From the NCBI GenBank assembly GCA_023957115.1, contig JAMLHN010000007.1:1-64000 (forward strand): 64,000 nt of DNA, in the 5' to 3' direction. Positions 45,359 to 54,029 of the stretch are shown here, piece after piece (the first letter of the stretch is position 1; each line of letters opens with the position of its first letter). Under the pieces are notes generated by a model. That model was not told where the DNA came from. It was given only the letters and a program-made list of their open reading frames with translations, and searched no databases. The DNA is from Thermomicrobiales bacterium. GTDB taxonomy: Bacteria > Chloroflexota > Chloroflexia > Thermomicrobiales > UBA6265. The translations under genes were made by a program, and so were the position numbers.

Positions 45359-46483
45359 ATGCCACGACTCAGCAAGGATCATGCGCAGGCGCTCGCGGAG
45401 GTGCGTTCGATTGCGTCCCGGCCCTTTGCCGTGGATCAGATGGGCCGCGAGCTCTTACGCCCACTGCAGCGCGCGATCGGATGGGATGGATACCGTCTGT
45501 TCGGGGTCGATTCTCGCACCCTGCTCATCAATCGACTCATTTCGGCGAGCGACAACGATCGAGACGCCCGGCGAGAATGGCTGGAAGAGGTCTATCTCGA
45601 TCAACGCACCTTGCCCTATCTCCAGCTTCCGGTCATCGCCCGCGCGCGCCTCAAGGGGGTTGCCTACCAGCCGAAGCAGGACGAATCGTGGGGATATCCA
45701 TCAGCGATGCTCGAATCGATCGATCCCCACCAGCACTGGATCTATTACCACGAGTCCGAGAGTCCGATCGGTGGAACGCTCCATGCCACGTTCGAATCGG
45801 CAGGTCGGCAGGTCGCGGTCCTGCAAGCCTATCGCCGTGACCTGAATCGGGCATTTCGCCCGAAAGACGTGGCGCTGATGCAAGCCGCGTCGCCTATCGT
45901 CGGGCAGGGGATTGGGCAGGCGCTGGCGCGCGAGCAGGTGTTGGCGACGGCCAGCGAATCTCCCCCCAGCGGAATTCTCTTCGTCGGCCCGGATCGTTCG
46001 ATTTCCCTCATGACGCCAGCAGGCGACGAGTGGCTACACCGTCTCAAGCGGGTCGAGCAGAGTGAGGACGATATCCTGCCCACCGTCGTCTGGTCGGTCG
46101 CCAAGGGGCTCGCCGAGTATCGGGGAAATGCATTGCGAGTCGGGGCGATGACCGCACTCGGCCCGATAACATTGGAAGCCTCGTCCGGTGGGGACGGTTC
46201 GACCGCGATCGTGGTGATGCCACAACGTCCGGAACCACCGATCGAGCCACCGGCTTCATGGGGATTGACTCCGCAACAGGCGCAGATCGCCATGCAGGTG
46301 ATCAGCGGGGCAAGCAACCGGGAGATCGCCGAACGGCTCTTTCTCAGCGAACATACGGTCGAATGGCATCTGCGGCAGATCTATCGCTCGCTCGACATCT
46401 CGTCACGTTCGCAGCTTCAGGCCCGCTTTTTCCGAGATGTTGGGCTGGGACAGTTTCAGGATCCGATCGCTGGAGACGATTGA
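45359..46483 (+). CDS. LuxR-type transcriptional regulator with N-terminal sensor region
   Basis: A 374-residue regulator. The C-terminal LuxR/FixJ helix-turn-helix is clear at about 300-360: LTPQQAQIAMQVISGASNREIAERLFLSEHTVEWHLRQIYRSLDISSRSQL. The N-terminal 290 residues look like a GAF-type sensor (MGRELLRPLQRAIGWDGYRLF) with further alpha/beta sequence (SGILFVGPDRSISLMTPAGDEW, resembling a PAS start) before the DNA-binding domain. The ligand is unknown and no receiver domain is present. It converges with the exported protein gene at 46587. Target genes cannot be named. Confidence 0.83.
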   Translation: MPRLSKDHAQALAEVRSIASRPFAVDQMGRELLRPLQRAIGWDGYRLFGVDSRTLLINRLISASDNDRDARREWLEEVYLDQRTLPYLQLPVIARARLKGVAYQPKQDESWGYPSAMLESIDPHQHWIYYHESESPIGGTLHATFESAGRQVAVLQAYRRDLNRAFRPKDVALMQAASPIVGQGIGQALAREQVLATASESPPSGILFVGPDRSISLMTPAGDEWLHRLKRVEQSEDDILPTVVWSVAKGLAEYRGNALRVGAMTALGPITLEASSGGDGSTAIVVMPQRPEPPIEPPASWGLTPQQAQIAMQVISGASNREIAERLFLSEHTVEWHLRQIYRSLDISSRSQLQARFFRDVGLGQFQDPIAGDD

Positions 46484-46532
46484 CCGAGCTTCTCAATGTC
46501 CTCGCATGTGCTGACGAGACAGAGAAACCGCT

Positions 46533-46562
46533 CGCGCGGACTCGGTATTCCAAGTCCGCGCG
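46533..46562. terminator. Stem-loop between converging genes
   Basis: CGCGCGGACT pairs with AGTCCGCGCG around a 10-base loop. It lies between the stop codons of the LuxR-type gene and the exported protein gene. Confidence 0.65.
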
Positions 46563-46586
46563 GCGGCAGAGGAGTGGGGGAAGAAG

Positions 46587-47483
46587 TTATTCGACGGTGA
46601 AGCCCTCGACCATACCGAGTAGGAGGGCAGGCATCTGAGTCTCCGCATCGATGACCCAGCTTGTGGCGGCATAGGTTCCCGGTTCGAGGTCGAGCTCGAG
46701 CCAGGTGCCATATCCCGATGACGCGACCGCGGTGTAGCCAACCCAGATCATCGAGGTGAACTCGGGCGTCGGCGTCCCTGCCGACATGCTGGCGAACATT
46801 GCCGCGAAGTCGTCTGCGTTCATGAGGCGTGATGTCTTGAAGAGCACCATCTGGCGCGGCTGTTCGCCGGTATTGGTCACATGCCAGATCTGCGGGCCGG
46901 TTGGAATCACCGCGCTCGAGAGTCCGAATGCGACATCCTGCAGCTCGAGAACCACATCCGCCTGCAGCTCACCGGCCGCGACCGGGGTACCTGCATGGAC
47001 CGTGAACGGAGTCAGCGTCATCATTTCCTCACCGCCCTCGGGCTGGTACGAAGCCGCCACCTGCCAGACGCCAGGTGTGAGATCGACGATGAACTCCACC
47101 GCTTCGCCGCTGATGGCGTAGGAGCCACCGGCGTAGGTCCATCCTGCAGACGGGACGTCATCCCGTGCCATCAGCAATGCCTGCTCGGTGGCGGTTTCCG
47201 GGTCGAGCCCCTCGGGCATCTGCATGAAGCTGACGTAGCTGGCGACACCCGGCACGCTCGTCAACACGACGTGCAGTTTGCCCTCGGCGGCTTCGGTTGC
47301 CGAGAAGGTGAACCCGGACTCGCTGCCATCGGCAACCAGGGTCGGTAGACCGTATGTACCGATCCGGGTATTCGTAAATGCGGGAGACGCCGCTTCATTC
47401 TGCGCGGAAACGGACGGGAGTCCCGGCCTCACCACAAGAATGCCGAGCAGCAATACGCCCAGCAAGGAAAGAAACCGTTTCAT
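46587..47483 (-). CDS. Exported protein of unknown function
   Basis: A 298-residue protein with a signal peptide (SLLGVLLLGILVVRPGLPSVSAQ). The mature part is rich in beta strands, with a repeated plan: VDLTPGVWQVAASYQPEG and later LELDLEPGTYAATSWVIDAE, two cupredoxin- or Ig-like strand patterns. Residues IWHVTNTGEQPRQMVLFKTS also fit such a fold. No metal ligand set is visible. ATG 47483 has AAGGA 9 bases upstream; an upstream in-frame start lacks a site. A perfect 10-base inverted repeat lies 33 bases upstream. Confidence 0.72.
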   Translation of the reverse strand: MKRFLSLLGVLLLGILVVRPGLPSVSAQNEAASPAFTNTRIGTYGLPTLVADGSESGFTFSATEAAEGKLHVVLTSVPGVASYVSFMQMPEGLDPETATEQALLMARDDVPSAGWTYAGGSYAISGEAVEFIVDLTPGVWQVAASYQPEGGEEMMTLTPFTVHAGTPVAAGELQADVVLELQDVAFGLSSAVIPTGPQIWHVTNTGEQPRQMVLFKTSRLMNADDFAAMFASMSAGTPTPEFTSMIWVGYTAVASSGYGTWLELDLEPGTYAATSWVIDAETQMPALLLGMVEGFTVE

Positions 47484-47515
47484 GTATGACATCCTTCCAA
47501 ACAATTCGGGCATAC

Positions 47516-47545
47516 CCAGCCAGGTATCGTCTTAGACCTGGCTGG
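47516..47545. promoter_or_regulatory. Perfect inverted repeat in a divergent promoter region
   Basis: CCAGCCAGGT at 47516-47525 and ACCTGGCTGG at 47536-47545 are perfect complements around a 10-base loop. It is just upstream of the exported protein gene and not after any gene, so an operator or 5' leader hairpin is more likely than a terminator. Confidence 0.5.
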
Positions 47546-47673
47546 CGCCCATGCTTATTTGCGATGCGCCATCCGCGCATCGCACGAGTGCAAAGGTAGT
47601 GTGCGAATTTCCCCGGCACCCCACGGAAACCCGTGGTTTTCCGGTAGTGTTTCGCAGGGAGGTTGGGAGAAAC

Positions 47674-48795
47674 ATGCGAATTCGGGATATCGATGTTGTC
47701 GGGCTCGTTGGAGCGACCCCAGAAGGGGGTTGGAGCAACGAGCTCAAACCGGAAGATTCGGTGCATACCCTCATCGTCGTGCGGACAGATGAGGGGATCG
47801 ATGGCCTTGGCGGCGCGTTCACCAACGCGAATTTGGTGCGGGCAGCGGTCGAGGTCATGGAATCGCTGTGGAAGGGCGAGTCGGCCATCGAACCGGAACG
47901 GGTCAGTGAGAAGCTGCACCAGAATACCTTCTGGCTCGGACGAGGTGGTTCGCTGACCCATGCCATCAGCGCCATCGATATCGCCCTCTGGGATATCTTC
48001 GGGAAGGTCACCGGGCAACCGGTCGGCCGGCTGTTGGGTGGACGTCACCGTGAGCGGGTCAAACCGTACGCCTCGGTGCTCATGGATCAACCGGGACCAC
48101 TGCGTGAGCTGATGGAACGACTGCGGGACGAGGGCTACCGAGCCGTCAAGATGGGATGGGGACCGTTCGGGCGCGTGAGCCACGCGCTCGATGAAGAGAT
48201 TGTGCGCACCGCTCGGGAGGCGCTTGGCTCCGAGGTCGAGTTGATGGTCGATGCCGGCGGCAGTGACGCATTCTGGCCCAATGGCTATGCCTGGGCATCG
48301 CGAACGGCGAAGATGCTGGTCGACTACGACGTCGTCTGGTTCGAGGAAGCATTGCGCCCCGATGCGCTCGACGATTTCGTGGCGTTGCGGCGGAGCTCGC
48401 CGGTCCCGATCAGCGGTGGGGAGGTCCTGACACGCCGGCAAACGTTTGTGCCGTGGCTCTCGGCCGGCGCCTTCGACATCGTGCAGCCGGATGTGTGCAA
48501 GGTTGGCGGTATCAGTGAGGAACGCCGGATCGGCTGGTATGCCGAAGAATTCGGCGTCAAGCTGATTCCCCATGGCTGGAATACCGCGGTCGGACTTGCG
48601 GCCGATCTGCAGCTCGTCTCGGCCCTTGCCGGTTCCGACCGGGTCGAATATCTGCAAGGATCGCCCTATATCGACGAAATCGTCACAACCCCGTGGAAGC
48701 TCGATGTGGATGGGTACCTCCCCATCCCCGATGCTCCCGGTCTGGGCATCGAAATCGACTGGGATATTCTGCCGAAGTACAGCGACCGGCCATGA
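47674..48795 (+). CDS. Enolase-superfamily enzyme (mandelate racemase/muconate lactonizing type)
   Basis: A 373-residue member of the enolase superfamily, which removes an alpha-proton from a carboxylate substrate with Mg2+. The N-terminal capping domain covers about 1-120. The barrel holds the metal ligands Asp in MVDAGGSDAFW, Glu in WFEEALRPD and Glu in SGGEVLTRR, and a late histidine in LIPHGWNTAVG typical of the mandelate racemase subgroup. The usual KxK pair reads VKMGWG, so only one lysine remains. The substrate is unknown. ATG 47674 has GGGAG nearby. The stop overlaps a short CTCCTAACTCC repeat at 48794-48815. Confidence 0.87.
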   Translation: MRIRDIDVVGLVGATPEGGWSNELKPEDSVHTLIVVRTDEGIDGLGGAFTNANLVRAAVEVMESLWKGESAIEPERVSEKLHQNTFWLGRGGSLTHAISAIDIALWDIFGKVTGQPVGRLLGGRHRERVKPYASVLMDQPGPLRELMERLRDEGYRAVKMGWGPFGRVSHALDEEIVRTAREALGSEVELMVDAGGSDAFWPNGYAWASRTAKMLVDYDVVWFEEALRPDALDDFVALRRSSPVPISGGEVLTRRQTFVPWLSAGAFDIVQPDVCKVGGISEERRIGWYAEEFGVKLIPHGWNTAVGLAADLQLVSALAGSDRVEYLQGSPYIDEIVTTPWKLDVDGYLPIPDAPGLGIEIDWDILPKYSDRP

Positions 48796-48905
48796 GTCCA
48801 GCTCCTAACTCCTCAATTGCGTCACGGTCGATCCCACCGCCGAAGATGCTTACCCTCTCAGCTATTTCCCTTTTCCGAACGTCAGTTCACACGACGGAAG
48901 CTGCG

Positions 48906-50861
48906 CTATTCCCGTGGCCGGAAGAGGCCTCGCGTCCCCGACGAAGCCGGCAGCTCGGCCACCGGTTCCGCAGAGCCGCCTTCGAGCCGGTATTCCGGTT
49001 TGGGTTGCTCATCGGGGGACCAGGGGCGTAGACCCGCCTGAACCGCCGGGGCCGAATCGTCCGCTCCGCCGATCTTGAACCGCATCCCCTTCAGATCTGA
49101 GCTGACCTGATCGAGATCGGTCTTGACCGCGGTTAGCTTGGCATGCTGATCGCGCACGAAACGGGAATAGGGCGCAATCGCGCTCTCCATGCGGGAGACC
49201 GACCGTTGCAGCTCATGCTCGAATTGCTCGTTCATGACCGTGATCAGGTTCTGTTCCAGCTCGGACGAGCGCCGGCGGAACTCTTCCCGCGTTTGCTTCC
49301 GTTTGCGGGGCAGGATGAAGAGCCCCAGGCCGGCCAGCAGACTGGCGGCGGCGATACCGGTGACGTCGACCGCGACCGTACTTGCCGCGGCAACCACCAG
49401 CGCGCCCAAACCGATCGCCCCGACCTCAGCGATGGCTGTCTGGGCCACCGCACCGCGGACGGAGAGCGAAAGATCGCGGGCCGACTGCTCGGGATCGTAG
49501 CGGTCGACCTCTTCCTGGGCACGTTTCGAAACGGAATCGAGCAGAGCGCGCCGGTCGTACCGGAATTGACCGCTGACCTCACCGACCATCTGGTCTTCGT
49601 ACTGCGCCAGACGACGGCGGTCGAGATAGCCGTTGATCGCTTCCCAGGTGCGCAAGTCCTGTTCGACCATCCAGTCGATCAGCTCATTGACGGTCGCGTC
49701 GATCTCCTGTTCGGTGTCGCCGACGACCCGCTTTTCGAATTCGGCCTTGATCTTGTCGCTGTTCATCAGGTCGAAGACACGACCGATGCGGATCGTGTCT
49801 TCGAAGAAATCGTCGCCGCGGGCGTTCATCTTGGCGATGATGTTCTCGATCCGATCGAGATGGTAGGCGAACTGCTTACGCATGTCCTCCTGATAGAGCT
49901 CGAGCTGGCGATCGATCGTCCGCAGCGTCTCGATATCTTCGGTCAGCACCGCGAGCCGCTCGTTCGTAGTCTTGAGATATTTCTCGGTCAGATGCTGGGC
50001 AGTCCCGAGCGGACTCAGCAGTTTGAGCCGGATGCGACCTTCTTCATCCAGGGTTTCGAAGATGTAGTTCTGCAGATTGCCGAAACGGCTTTCCTCCCAG
50101 AGCCGTTGGCTCTGGGTCAGGTTGCGCGCGGCCAGATCGTTCGCCTGCTGCGCCAGCAGAGCGGAGACCGGAAAGATCTCCGGTGCGATTCCCAGCAGGC
50201 GGGTGATGTTCGTATCGACGAACTCCATCACCTGTTTCACGCTCTCCTGATCGCGCAGCAGGTCGATTTTGTTGATGACCACCACGATCTTCTTGCCCCA
50301 GTCTTTCACCCCCTCCATGAATTCCCGTTCGGATTCGGTAAACGGCCGGTCGGCTGAGGTGACGAAGAAGACGATATCGGAGCGTGGGACGAACTTCTGG
50401 GTCAGCGCCTCGTGCTCACGGATGATGGCGTTGGTTCCCGGGGTGTCGACCACGGTGATATCGATCAGGAACGGCGCCGGAAAGGTGCGCTCGATACTGC
50501 CGTCCCCGAGCCGGCGCTCGCCAGCCTGCTCGCCATACGTGAGGATATTGATGACCGCGGTGGTCGGCGTTACTCCCTCCGGGAGGATCTGACCGCCGAT
50601 CAGCGCATTGATGAAAGCCGATTTGCCCGCATTGAACTCGCCGACCACGACGAGCATGAAGAGCGACGTGAGCTGCTCCTTGGCATCGCTGATCTGGTGA
50701 CGATCCTCTTCGGTGGCCGGATAGTCGTCCAGCAAGACGCTCAGCCGAGTGAGCATTCCCAATTCTTCTTCGACCAGCTCGTGCTGCCGGTCGGAAAGCA
50801 CCACGCTCGATTGCTCGGCGCCTCCGGGAGCCCCACGTCTTCGGCGAAAGAGATCTCTCAT
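48906..50861 (-). CDS. Bacterial dynamin-like GTPase
   Basis: A 651-residue dynamin-family GTPase. The G domain is at about 65-290, with G1 GEFNAGKSAF (74-83), TPTT near 99, G3 VDTPGTN and G4 NKID. Long helical (coiled-coil) stretches follow. Two hydrophobic segments in the C-terminal half (IGLGALVVAAASTVAVDVTGIAAASLLAGLGLFIL, about 485-520) would insert in the membrane, as in bacterial dynamins that fuse or remodel membranes. The C-terminal 130 residues are helical and end in an acidic/proline-rich tail. The next gene on the same strand begins 12 bases beyond its start, in the same direction. Confidence 0.87.
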   Translation of the reverse strand: MRDLFRRRRGAPGGAEQSSVVLSDRQHELVEEELGMLTRLSVLLDDYPATEEDRHQISDAKEQLTSLFMLVVVGEFNAGKSAFINALIGGQILPEGVTPTTAVINILTYGEQAGERRLGDGSIERTFPAPFLIDITVVDTPGTNAIIREHEALTQKFVPRSDIVFFVTSADRPFTESEREFMEGVKDWGKKIVVVINKIDLLRDQESVKQVMEFVDTNITRLLGIAPEIFPVSALLAQQANDLAARNLTQSQRLWEESRFGNLQNYIFETLDEEGRIRLKLLSPLGTAQHLTEKYLKTTNERLAVLTEDIETLRTIDRQLELYQEDMRKQFAYHLDRIENIIAKMNARGDDFFEDTIRIGRVFDLMNSDKIKAEFEKRVVGDTEQEIDATVNELIDWMVEQDLRTWEAINGYLDRRRLAQYEDQMVGEVSGQFRYDRRALLDSVSKRAQEEVDRYDPEQSARDLSLSVRGAVAQTAIAEVGAIGLGALVVAAASTVAVDVTGIAAASLLAGLGLFILPRKRKQTREEFRRRSSELEQNLITVMNEQFEHELQRSVSRMESAIAPYSRFVRDQHAKLTAVKTDLDQVSSDLKGMRFKIGGADDSAPAVQAGLRPWSPDEQPKPEYRLEGGSAEPVAELPASSGTRGLFRPRE

Positions 50862-50873
50862 ACGGTCAGGTCC

Positions 50874-52064
50874 TCAGGTTCCTGGATCGAACCGGGCATA
50901 CGGTGGAAACGGATCGGGTCCGAGCAACGGAAGGGCATAAGCCGCGAACGCTTCGGTAGGAGCCAACTTCCGGTCATCGAAGTATGCCCGAGGAAGCGAT
51001 CGGACGCGATTCGCAACCTCACCAAGCTCGACGTAACGTGTCGTGAATCCGGGTGGGAAATCGTCCGACCGCGCGATTCCGGCCATGACGCCGCCCTCTC
51101 CCTGGGCGACCCGATCGGCCGCCGCACGCCCGCTCAGATAGGCCAGACTCTGGTCGATGGGGGACGCCAGGGAGATCGACATGCGCGTGGCCGACCCGGG
51201 ACGTTCGACCCGGGCCCGAATTCCGGTTGCCGCGCGAAGCCGCCGAGCCAACCCTTCACCCGCTGATGCGAAATAGGGATGCCCGAACGGATCGACATAC
51301 TCTGGTTCATCGCCGCCGAGATGCTGTCCGCCGGCATCGCGCAAGGTTTCGGGCACGATGGCTACGACGAATCCAAGCGTCTCGATCCGGTGGACGATGG
51401 CGGCCACCATCGACTCGACCGACGCTGGGGGAGACTCGGGCAGGAAGACCAATGGGTGCATGTCGATATCGTGGTCGATGAATCCGAGTGCGCCGCTGAG
51501 CGGAAGCCAACCGGCATCGCGCCCCGGTACCTCGATGAGCTTGACTGGATAGAGCTGCGGCGCCGAAAGCGAATCCCAGGTCGCATCGCGCACCAGATTG
51601 GCGAGAAAGCGCGCCGCCGAGGGGAATCCGGGACAGAAATCGGTCTCCACGAGATCGTTGTCGACCGTCTTGGGGGCCAGCACGGCTGGTATCTCCCCCC
51701 CGGAGCGATCGTCGAGCTTCCGGGCGGTATCGGCCGAATCGTTCCCGCCGATCAGAACCACGCCTTGCACATTGCGGCGTCGCAGGATCTCGATTGCCTC
51801 GTCGAGCTGATGGTCGGTGGCCTTCAACCGGCTCGTTCCCAGCGCTGACCCAGGCGTGCGTTGGAGCAGCGCCAGCTGATCACGCGAGAGGTTGGTCAGA
51901 TCGACCAGTTGTTCGTCGAGCAGCCCGGCGAACCCATTCCGCATGCCGAGAATCGTGTCGAACTGGCCGGTTGCCAGCCCCGCTTCGATGGCGCCGGCCA
52001 GCGATGCATTGATGACGGCCGTTGCCCCGCCGGACTGGCCGATCAGGAGTGTCCTGCTGGTCAT
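50874..52064 (-). CDS. PPi-type phosphofructokinase
   Basis: A 396-residue phosphofructokinase of the pyrophosphate-dependent subgroup, which phosphorylates fructose 6-phosphate reversibly with PPi. Two residues that separate PPi from ATP enzymes are seen: GGNDS (106-110; the second acidic position replaces the Gly of GGDGS) and PKTVDND (131-137; Lys replaces Gly of PGTIDND). The third position Asn in GGND is unusual. The N-terminal GQSGGATAVINASLAGAIEAG binds the phosphate donor. ATG 52064 starts the family N-terminus; the frame runs upstream into the regulator. It lies 13 bases after the wHTH regulator gene and 12 bases ahead of the dynamin gene, so the three may be one transcript. Confidence 0.86.
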   Translation of the reverse strand: MTSRTLLIGQSGGATAVINASLAGAIEAGLATGQFDTILGMRNGFAGLLDEQLVDLTNLSRDQLALLQRTPGSALGTSRLKATDHQLDEAIEILRRRNVQGVVLIGGNDSADTARKLDDRSGGEIPAVLAPKTVDNDLVETDFCPGFPSAARFLANLVRDATWDSLSAPQLYPVKLIEVPGRDAGWLPLSGALGFIDHDIDMHPLVFLPESPPASVESMVAAIVHRIETLGFVVAIVPETLRDAGGQHLGGDEPEYVDPFGHPYFASAGEGLARRLRAATGIRARVERPGSATRMSISLASPIDQSLAYLSGRAAADRVAQGEGGVMAGIARSDDFPPGFTTRYVELGEVANRVRSLPRAYFDDRKLAPTEAFAAYALPLLGPDPFPPYARFDPGT

Positions 52065-52077
52065 GGACGAGATCCGA

Positions 52078-52710
52078 TCAATCGATTGGCGTTCCGACGA
52101 GATGTGTGCGCCGGGCCTGGAGCAACCAGACTGCATAGGGGGCGCGCTGGCGCACACGCTCTTCCCAATCTTCGGGCAGATAGAAGACCACTTCGATCTG
52201 AGAGGGGTCGAGCCCCAGTAGCGCCGCGACCCGTTCCTGCGCGGCGTCGATCTGCTCGAGGGGAATCTCGCCGATGAGCACCAGCGGAATCGACCCGTCC
52301 GCCCCCGAAAGCGTCGATTGGGTCAATGGCAACGTCGTCGCGATGAACGCGGACTCCAGCCCGGTAATCTCTTCCAGTGTGCTGCGCAGGACCTCCTCGG
52401 CGCCCAGAGCACTGACCACCAACGCGGTCAGCTCACGAATCGATGGTCCTTCGGGGTTGACGCGATACCGGCGGGAGGCGCCTTCGCGCGCCGAAACGAG
52501 AATGCCCAGCCGTTCCAGCTTGTAGCACTCATGCTGCAACGAGCTGATTGGCAGCTCCAGAATGCGGGAAAACTCGGTCAGAGAATAGGCAAGATGGGGT
52601 CGCGGAATCGTCTGGCCCAGCACCGCCGCGCGGACCCTCGAAGCGAAAAGCTCTGAGAGAAACTCGTTCAAATCGATTCGCCGTCCGCGAATGCGAAGAC
52701 AAGGACGCAC
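52078..52710 (-). CDS. wHTH regulator with degenerate nucleotidyltransferase-like C-terminal domain
   Basis: A 210-residue protein. Residues 15-85 form a winged helix (AYSLTEFSRILELPISSLQHECYKLERLGILVSAREGASRRYRVN). Residues 100-200 resemble the small nucleotidyltransferase fold that commonly follows such helices (SIPLVLIGEIPLEQIDAAQERVAALLG), but the GSxxxxxxSDxD catalytic signature is not evident, so it is probably a regulator that keeps only the fold. The GTG start at 52710 lies only 2 bases from a 17-base palindrome, suggesting autoregulation. It leads the phosphofructokinase gene. Confidence 0.75.
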   Translation of the reverse strand: MRPCLRIRGRRIDLNEFLSELFASRVRAAVLGQTIPRPHLAYSLTEFSRILELPISSLQHECYKLERLGILVSAREGASRRYRVNPEGPSIRELTALVVSALGAEEVLRSTLEEITGLESAFIATTLPLTQSTLSGADGSIPLVLIGEIPLEQIDAAQERVAALLGLDPSQIEVVFYLPEDWEERVRQRAPYAVWLLQARRTHLVGTPID

Positions 52711-52712
52711 CC

Positions 52713-52729
52713 TTACGATCGAATCGTAA
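52713..52729. promoter_or_regulatory. Palindromic operator candidate of the wHTH regulator
   Basis: TTACGATCGAATCGTAA has 7-base perfect arms around CGA. It lies directly upstream of the wHTH regulator gene, where an autoregulator would bind. The palindromic arms and place were found by eye. Confidence 0.55.
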
Positions 52730-52760
52730 CACGAATTCGGGGTGTACGTATGGGGAGGAG

Positions 52761-52796
52761 GGGAGTTAGGAGCTGGGATTTAGGAGTTAGGATCGG
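52761..52796. repeat. Dispersed repeat (GGAGTTAGGA type)
   Basis: GGGAGTTAGGAGCTGGGATT continues as TAGGAGTTAGGATCGG. It stands between the regulator and the CBS-domain gene, in the gap upstream of the minus-strand regulator. Confidence 0.7.
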
Positions 52797-52860
52797 ATTG
52801 TGTCCAGTGCCGACGAATATGCGTGGACGCTATTCAGGGCTGGACTCCGATTACCTTTGC

Positions 52861-53322
52861 CTATTGCCTCACGCGAAAAGCCACACCCCCACAGCTCGGG
52901 CAATGCAGCGGCCGCATCAGGCCCGGGGCCTCGGCGCTGCATTGCTCGCAGACCCAGATGGTGCGGGCGTAGTGGCGCATCAGCTCGCGGCGGGTCACGA
53001 TACCGACGAGCTGGCCGTCCTGCACCACGGGGAGCTGGCGAACGCCATGCAACCCCATCAGCTCGATGAGCTCACCGACCGGGGCGCGTTCCTGGACGGT
53101 GATGACCCCCTGGCTCATGATGGCGCCGGCGGTCGTCCCCCGTTTACTGATGATGTCGTATTCGGTCACCATCCCGACGAGCCTCCGCTCCTCGTCTAGC
53201 ACAGGCAATCCACCCAGATCGGTGGTTTCCAGAATGGCGATGACCGAGGCAACCGGGGCATCCGGTGTCGCGGTTGGAATACCGGTGATCATGACATCGT
53301 GCGCGGTGAGCGCCGTCTCCAT
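52861..53322 (-). CDS. CBS-pair protein with C-terminal zinc ribbon
   Basis: A 153-residue protein with two CBS motifs (HDVMITGIPTATPDAPVASVIAILETTDLGGLPVLDEERRLVGMVTEYDII and IMSQGVITVQERAPVGELIELMGLHGVRQLPVVQDGQLVGIVTRREL), which usually bind adenine nucleotides and regulate a partner. The last 30 residues carry CEQC and CPSC, a likely zinc ribbon. This combination is uncommon to my knowledge. It is divergent from the PadR gene; a palindrome lies between. It may sense cell energy and bind a partner or nucleic acid through the ribbon. Confidence 0.85.
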   Translation of the reverse strand: METALTAHDVMITGIPTATPDAPVASVIAILETTDLGGLPVLDEERRLVGMVTEYDIISKRGTTAGAIMSQGVITVQERAPVGELIELMGLHGVRQLPVVQDGQLVGIVTRRELMRHYARTIWVCEQCSAEAPGLMRPLHCPSCGGVAFRVRQ

Positions 53323-53374
53323 TGCGTGCGTGCCTCTCAGGAGCAGTCTGCGTGTTCGTCAGGAAGAGTGTACC

Positions 53375-53388
53375 GTTACGTCCGTAAC
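53375..53388. promoter_or_regulatory. Palindromic operator candidate upstream of the PadR gene
   Basis: GTTACG and CGTAAC are perfect arms around TC. The site lies 24 bases upstream of the PadR start and 52 bases from the CBS gene start, so it could control both. Confidence 0.55.
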
Positions 53389-53412
53389 GCGCACGTTTGG
53401 GGAGTTTTGCCA

Positions 53413-53939
53413 ATGCCGCGTCCGACCCAGCCAGCCGAATATGCCATTCTCGGATTGCTCTATTTCGAGGAAGGAGGTGGTCATGGCTACGATCTTGCCC
53501 GGCACTTTGCGGATGGGCAGCCGCTGGGCGATGTGCTCAAGCTCGAGCCGGGGATGCTCTATCACCATCTGAAGAAGCTTGGACGCACAGGGTGGGTGAC
53601 GGTCGATATCGAGCCCCAGGGCACTCGGCCGCCGCGTCAGGTCTATACGCTGACCGATGAGGGCAAAGATGCGCTGCTCCGTTGGTTGCGCGAGCCGGTG
53701 CAGCATACCCGGGAAATCCGGCCTGATTTCCTGATCAAGCTCTACTTTGCGCGTATGCTCGATCAGAAGCTGGCGAGTGACCTCATTGCCGGACAGCTTA
53801 CGACCAGCCGCGAAACCGAAGCCGGTCTCGAAAGCCGTCTTACGGAGGAGCCGATCACCTCAGACGGCTTGGCCGCCAGGTGATCGAGCTCCGTCTCCTC
53901 CAGACCCGCGCCGCCATCGCCTGGCTGGAGTCGCTGTAA
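53413..53939 (+). pseudogene. PadR-family transcriptional regulator, frameshifted near the C-terminus
   Basis: The open frame 53413-53883 gives 156 residues with the PadR winged helix (AEYAILGLLYFEEGGGHGYDLARHF, LEPGMLYHHLKKLGRTGWV, YTLTDEGKDALLRWL) and start of the C-terminal dimerisation helix. It ends early. The expected end of a PadR protein, VIELRLLQTRAAIAWLESL, continues in another frame to a stop at 53939. A one-base change near 53870-53880 would join them. This is either a real frameshift or a sequencing or assembly error. ATG 53413 has GGGGAG 9 bases upstream. PadR proteins repress genes in response to ligands; the target may be itself and the divergent CBS gene. Confidence 0.78.
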
Positions 53940-54000
53940 CGAAGGAACTCCTGCACCACGGTCGCTGCACGCTGCTGGCGCGTTCCGCCTACTCCTAATC

Positions 54001-54029
54001 TGTCATCCTGAACGGAGGTGAAGGATCTC
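54001..54029. repeat. Widespread TGTCATCCTGA-type short repeat
   Basis: TGTCATCCTGAACGGAGGTG followed by AAGGATCTC resembles a short element common in environmental bacterial genomes. A reverse-complement relative lies at 27707-27733. Confidence 0.55.

Noticed and set aside
48877..48888. GAACGTCAGTTC as a third LexA box
   Set aside because: The core arms fit but the centre does not match RNRY, the outer bases do not pair, and the site lies between gene ends. One such core is expected by chance in 64 kb.
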